Source of the DNA: an uncultured Chloroflexota bacterium
GTDB taxonomy: Bacteria; Chloroflexota; Anaerolineae; Anaerolineales; Anaerolineaceae
Length of the DNA stretch: 7,697 nucleotides
NCBI GenBank assembly: GCA_902795255.1
Contig: CADBKS010000139.1
Location: forward strand, 1 to 7,697
Direction of reading: 5' to 3'
In this document: one piece after another, positions 6,346 to 7,697 of the stretch
Position numbering within the stretch: position 1 is the first letter of the stretch
Layout: each line of letters starts with the position of its first letter
The notes under the pieces: model-generated
What the model was told of the DNA's origin: nothing
Seen by the model: the letters and a program-made list of their open reading frames with translations, nothing else
The model's database searches: none
Position numbers and translations under genes: made by a program

Positions 6346-7697
6346 ATGAACCTTAAAGAAACCGTCATCGGGATCGAACTGGGTTCGACCCGCATTAAAG
6401 CCATCCTGCTGGGCCGGGACCATCAGATCCTCGCCTCGAGCTCATTCACCTGGGAAAACAGTTATATCAACGGGATCTGGACCTACTCGCTGGATGAAGT
6501 CAGGGACGGACTGCAGGCCTGCTTTGCGGACCTGAAAAAGGACGTACAGGAAAAATACGGGGTGAAGCTGACCACAGTGGGGGCGCTCGGTGTTTCCGCC
6601 ATGATGCACGGCTACCTTCCGTTCGACAGCGAAGACCGCCAGATCTGCGAATTCCGCACCTGGCGCAACACCATTACCGGAGAGGCCGCGGAAAAACTGA
6701 GCAGCCTGTTTGATTTCAACATCCCGCAGCGCTGGTCGATCGCCCATCTCTATCAGGCCATCCTGAACAGGGAGGAACATCTGCCCCGGCTGTCTTACAT
6801 CACGACCCTTGCCGGATACGTTCATTATGTTCTGACAGGGAAAAAGGTCATGGGGATCGGAGAAGCTTCAGGGATGTTCCCCATTGACTCGGAAAAGCTG
6901 GATTACGATGCGGAGATGCTTGAAAAATTCAACGCACTCCCCGAGGTAAAGGCATACGGTTTTGACCTCAGGCAGCTGCTGCCGGAAGTTTTATGTGCAG
7001 GCGATGACGGCGGAAGCCTGACGGAACAGGGCGCGCTGTATCTGGACCCGACCGGTGAATTTGAGCCGGGAGTCCCGGTCATTCCCTGTGAAGGAGACGC
7101 GGGAACGGGCATGGTTGCCACAAATTCGGTACGTATCCGCACCGGCAATGTCAGCGCCGGCACATCGGACTTCGCAATGGTCGTGACGGAAAAAAAGCTG
7201 AACCGCCACCGCGAGATCGATATGGTCACCACCCCGTCCGGCGCACCGGTCGCCATGGTCCACTGCAACAACTGCACAAGCGACACCAGCGCCTGGGCCC
7301 GTGTGATCATCCAGATCCTGAAGCTTTACGGATTAGACGTCGATAAAGACACACTCTATTCCAAGATGTTCAAGATCGCACTGGAAGGCGATGCCGACTG
7401 CGGCGGGTTGATGAGCTTCAACTACTATTCCGGCGAAGGGGTGACGGACCTGGACGAAGGCCGTCTGATCTTCATGCGGAAGGCTGAATCGAAATTCAAC
7501 CTCGCCAACTTTATGCGCATGCACCTGTACAGCGCCCTTGCAACCCTGAAGATCGGGATGGACATTCTGGCTTCGGAAAATGTCGTGATCGACAAAATAT
7601 ACGGTCACGGGGGATTTTTCAAGACCGAAGGTGTCGGCCAGCGCATTCTTTCCGCAGCCATCAACGCTCCGGTATCCGCCATGAAAACGGCCGGAGA
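6346..7697 (+). CDS. FGGY-family carbohydrate kinase, probable L-ribulokinase (AraK-like), 3' end outside the window
   Basis: The frame stays open from ATG 6346 to the window end (450 complete codons plus two bases), so the C-terminus is missing. GAGG (6335-6338) lies 7 nt upstream, inside the end of araA, and the gap to araA is only four bases. Kinase landmarks are a phosphate-1 loop [11 protein letters not shown] (9-19), the candidate catalytic aspartate D251 in EGDAGTGM, a phosphate-2 loop [10 protein letters not shown] (267-276) and the start of the adenosine region YGHGGFF (419-425). The canonical first aspartate is E11 here, and the usual W-x-D of the sugar site is TWRN (105-108). It does not resemble classical AraB, but it matches my memory of the group often labelled xylulose kinase that includes AraK, the ribulokinase shown in Clostridium acetobutylicum. 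The next step would be phosphorylation of L-ribulose. Xylulokinase activity is the main alternative. Confidence 0.85.
   Translation, partial: MNLKETVIGIELGSTRIKAILLGRDHQILASSSFTWENSYINGIWTYSLDEVRDGLQACFADLKKDVQEKYGVKLTTVGALGVSAMMHGYLPFDSEDRQICEFRTWRNTITGEAAEKLSSLFDFNIPQRWSIAHLYQAILNREEHLPRLSYITTLAGYVHYVLTGKKVMGIGEASGMFPIDSEKLDYDAEMLEKFNALPEVKAYGFDLRQLLPEVLCAGDDGGSLTEQGALYLDPTGEFEPGVPVIPCEGDAGTGMVATNSVRIRTGNVSAGTSDFAMVVTEKKLNRHREIDMVTTPSGAPVAMVHCNNCTSDTSAWARVIIQILKLYGLDVDKDTLYSKMFKIALEGDADCGGLMSFNYYSGEGVTDLDEGRLIFMRKAESKFNLANFMRMHLYSALATLKIGMDILASENVVIDKIYGHGGFFKTEGVGQRILSAAINAPVSAMKTAG

Noticed and set aside
4935..6404. Long open frame (489 codons) on the minus strand opposite araA
   Set aside because: It lies wholly opposite a well-supported gene, has a biased composition rich in D, H, Q and F that mirrors the codon pattern of the plus strand, and matches no family I recognise.
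1..7697. CRISPR arrays, tRNA or rRNA genes, insertion sequences, toxin-antitoxin or phage genes
   Set aside because: No regular spaced repeats, cloverleaf-like segments, transposase motifs or small gene pairs are visible. Almost all the sequence is occupied by the six genes.

Overview
The window is one plus-strand operon segment for uptake and first-step catabolism of a pentose, most likely L-arabinose. It looks like a fermentative, probably gut- or rumen-type bacterium. Gene starts carry strong AGGAG/AGGAGG ribosome binding sites, GC content looks mid-50s by eye, and the isomerase and kinase resemble clostridial (Firmicutes) proteins as I remember them. I cannot fix the phylum. The binding protein's signal peptide can be read as lipoprotein-type or signal-peptidase-I-type, so the monoderm/diderm question also stays open.

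Layout: (1) 17-1009, a YtfQ-type sugar-binding protein. (2) 1010-1113, a gap with two back-to-back hairpins, the second terminator-like, and the binding site for a TTG start. (3) 1114-2637, a double-domain sugar ABC ATPase (YtfR type). (4) 2634-3701 and 3703-4755, two paralogous inner-membrane permeases (YtfT and YjfF types), tightly packed after the ATPase. (5) 4756-4877, a 122-nt gap with a strong hairpin. (6) 4878-6341, L-arabinose isomerase (AraA). (7) 6346 to the window end, an FGGY carbohydrate kinase cut off at its 3' side, probably a ribulokinase of the clostridial AraK kind rather than classical AraB. The transporter order is the same as ytfQ-ytfR-ytfT-yjfF of Escherichia coli, where the system takes up galactofuranose.

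Working model: the binding protein captures the sugar, the YtfT/YjfF pair passes it through the membrane using ATP hydrolysed by YtfR, AraA converts L-arabinose to L-ribulose, and the kinase makes L-ribulose 5-phosphate. The next enzyme, the 4-epimerase AraD, is not in the window and would be expected nearby. The binding-protein gene has visibly different codon use from the permease and ATPase genes and is separated from them by the hairpin pair. Both suggest it is made in excess, as is usual for such transporters.

Nothing here is clearly a new kind of system. The points most worth following are the YtfQ-type importer joined to arabinose catabolism, the atypical FGGY kinase, and the RNA structures in the first gap, including a loop with 7-nt perfect complementarity to the ATPase ribosome binding site. 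The minus strand holds no gene I can support. The promoter and any regulator lie outside the window.
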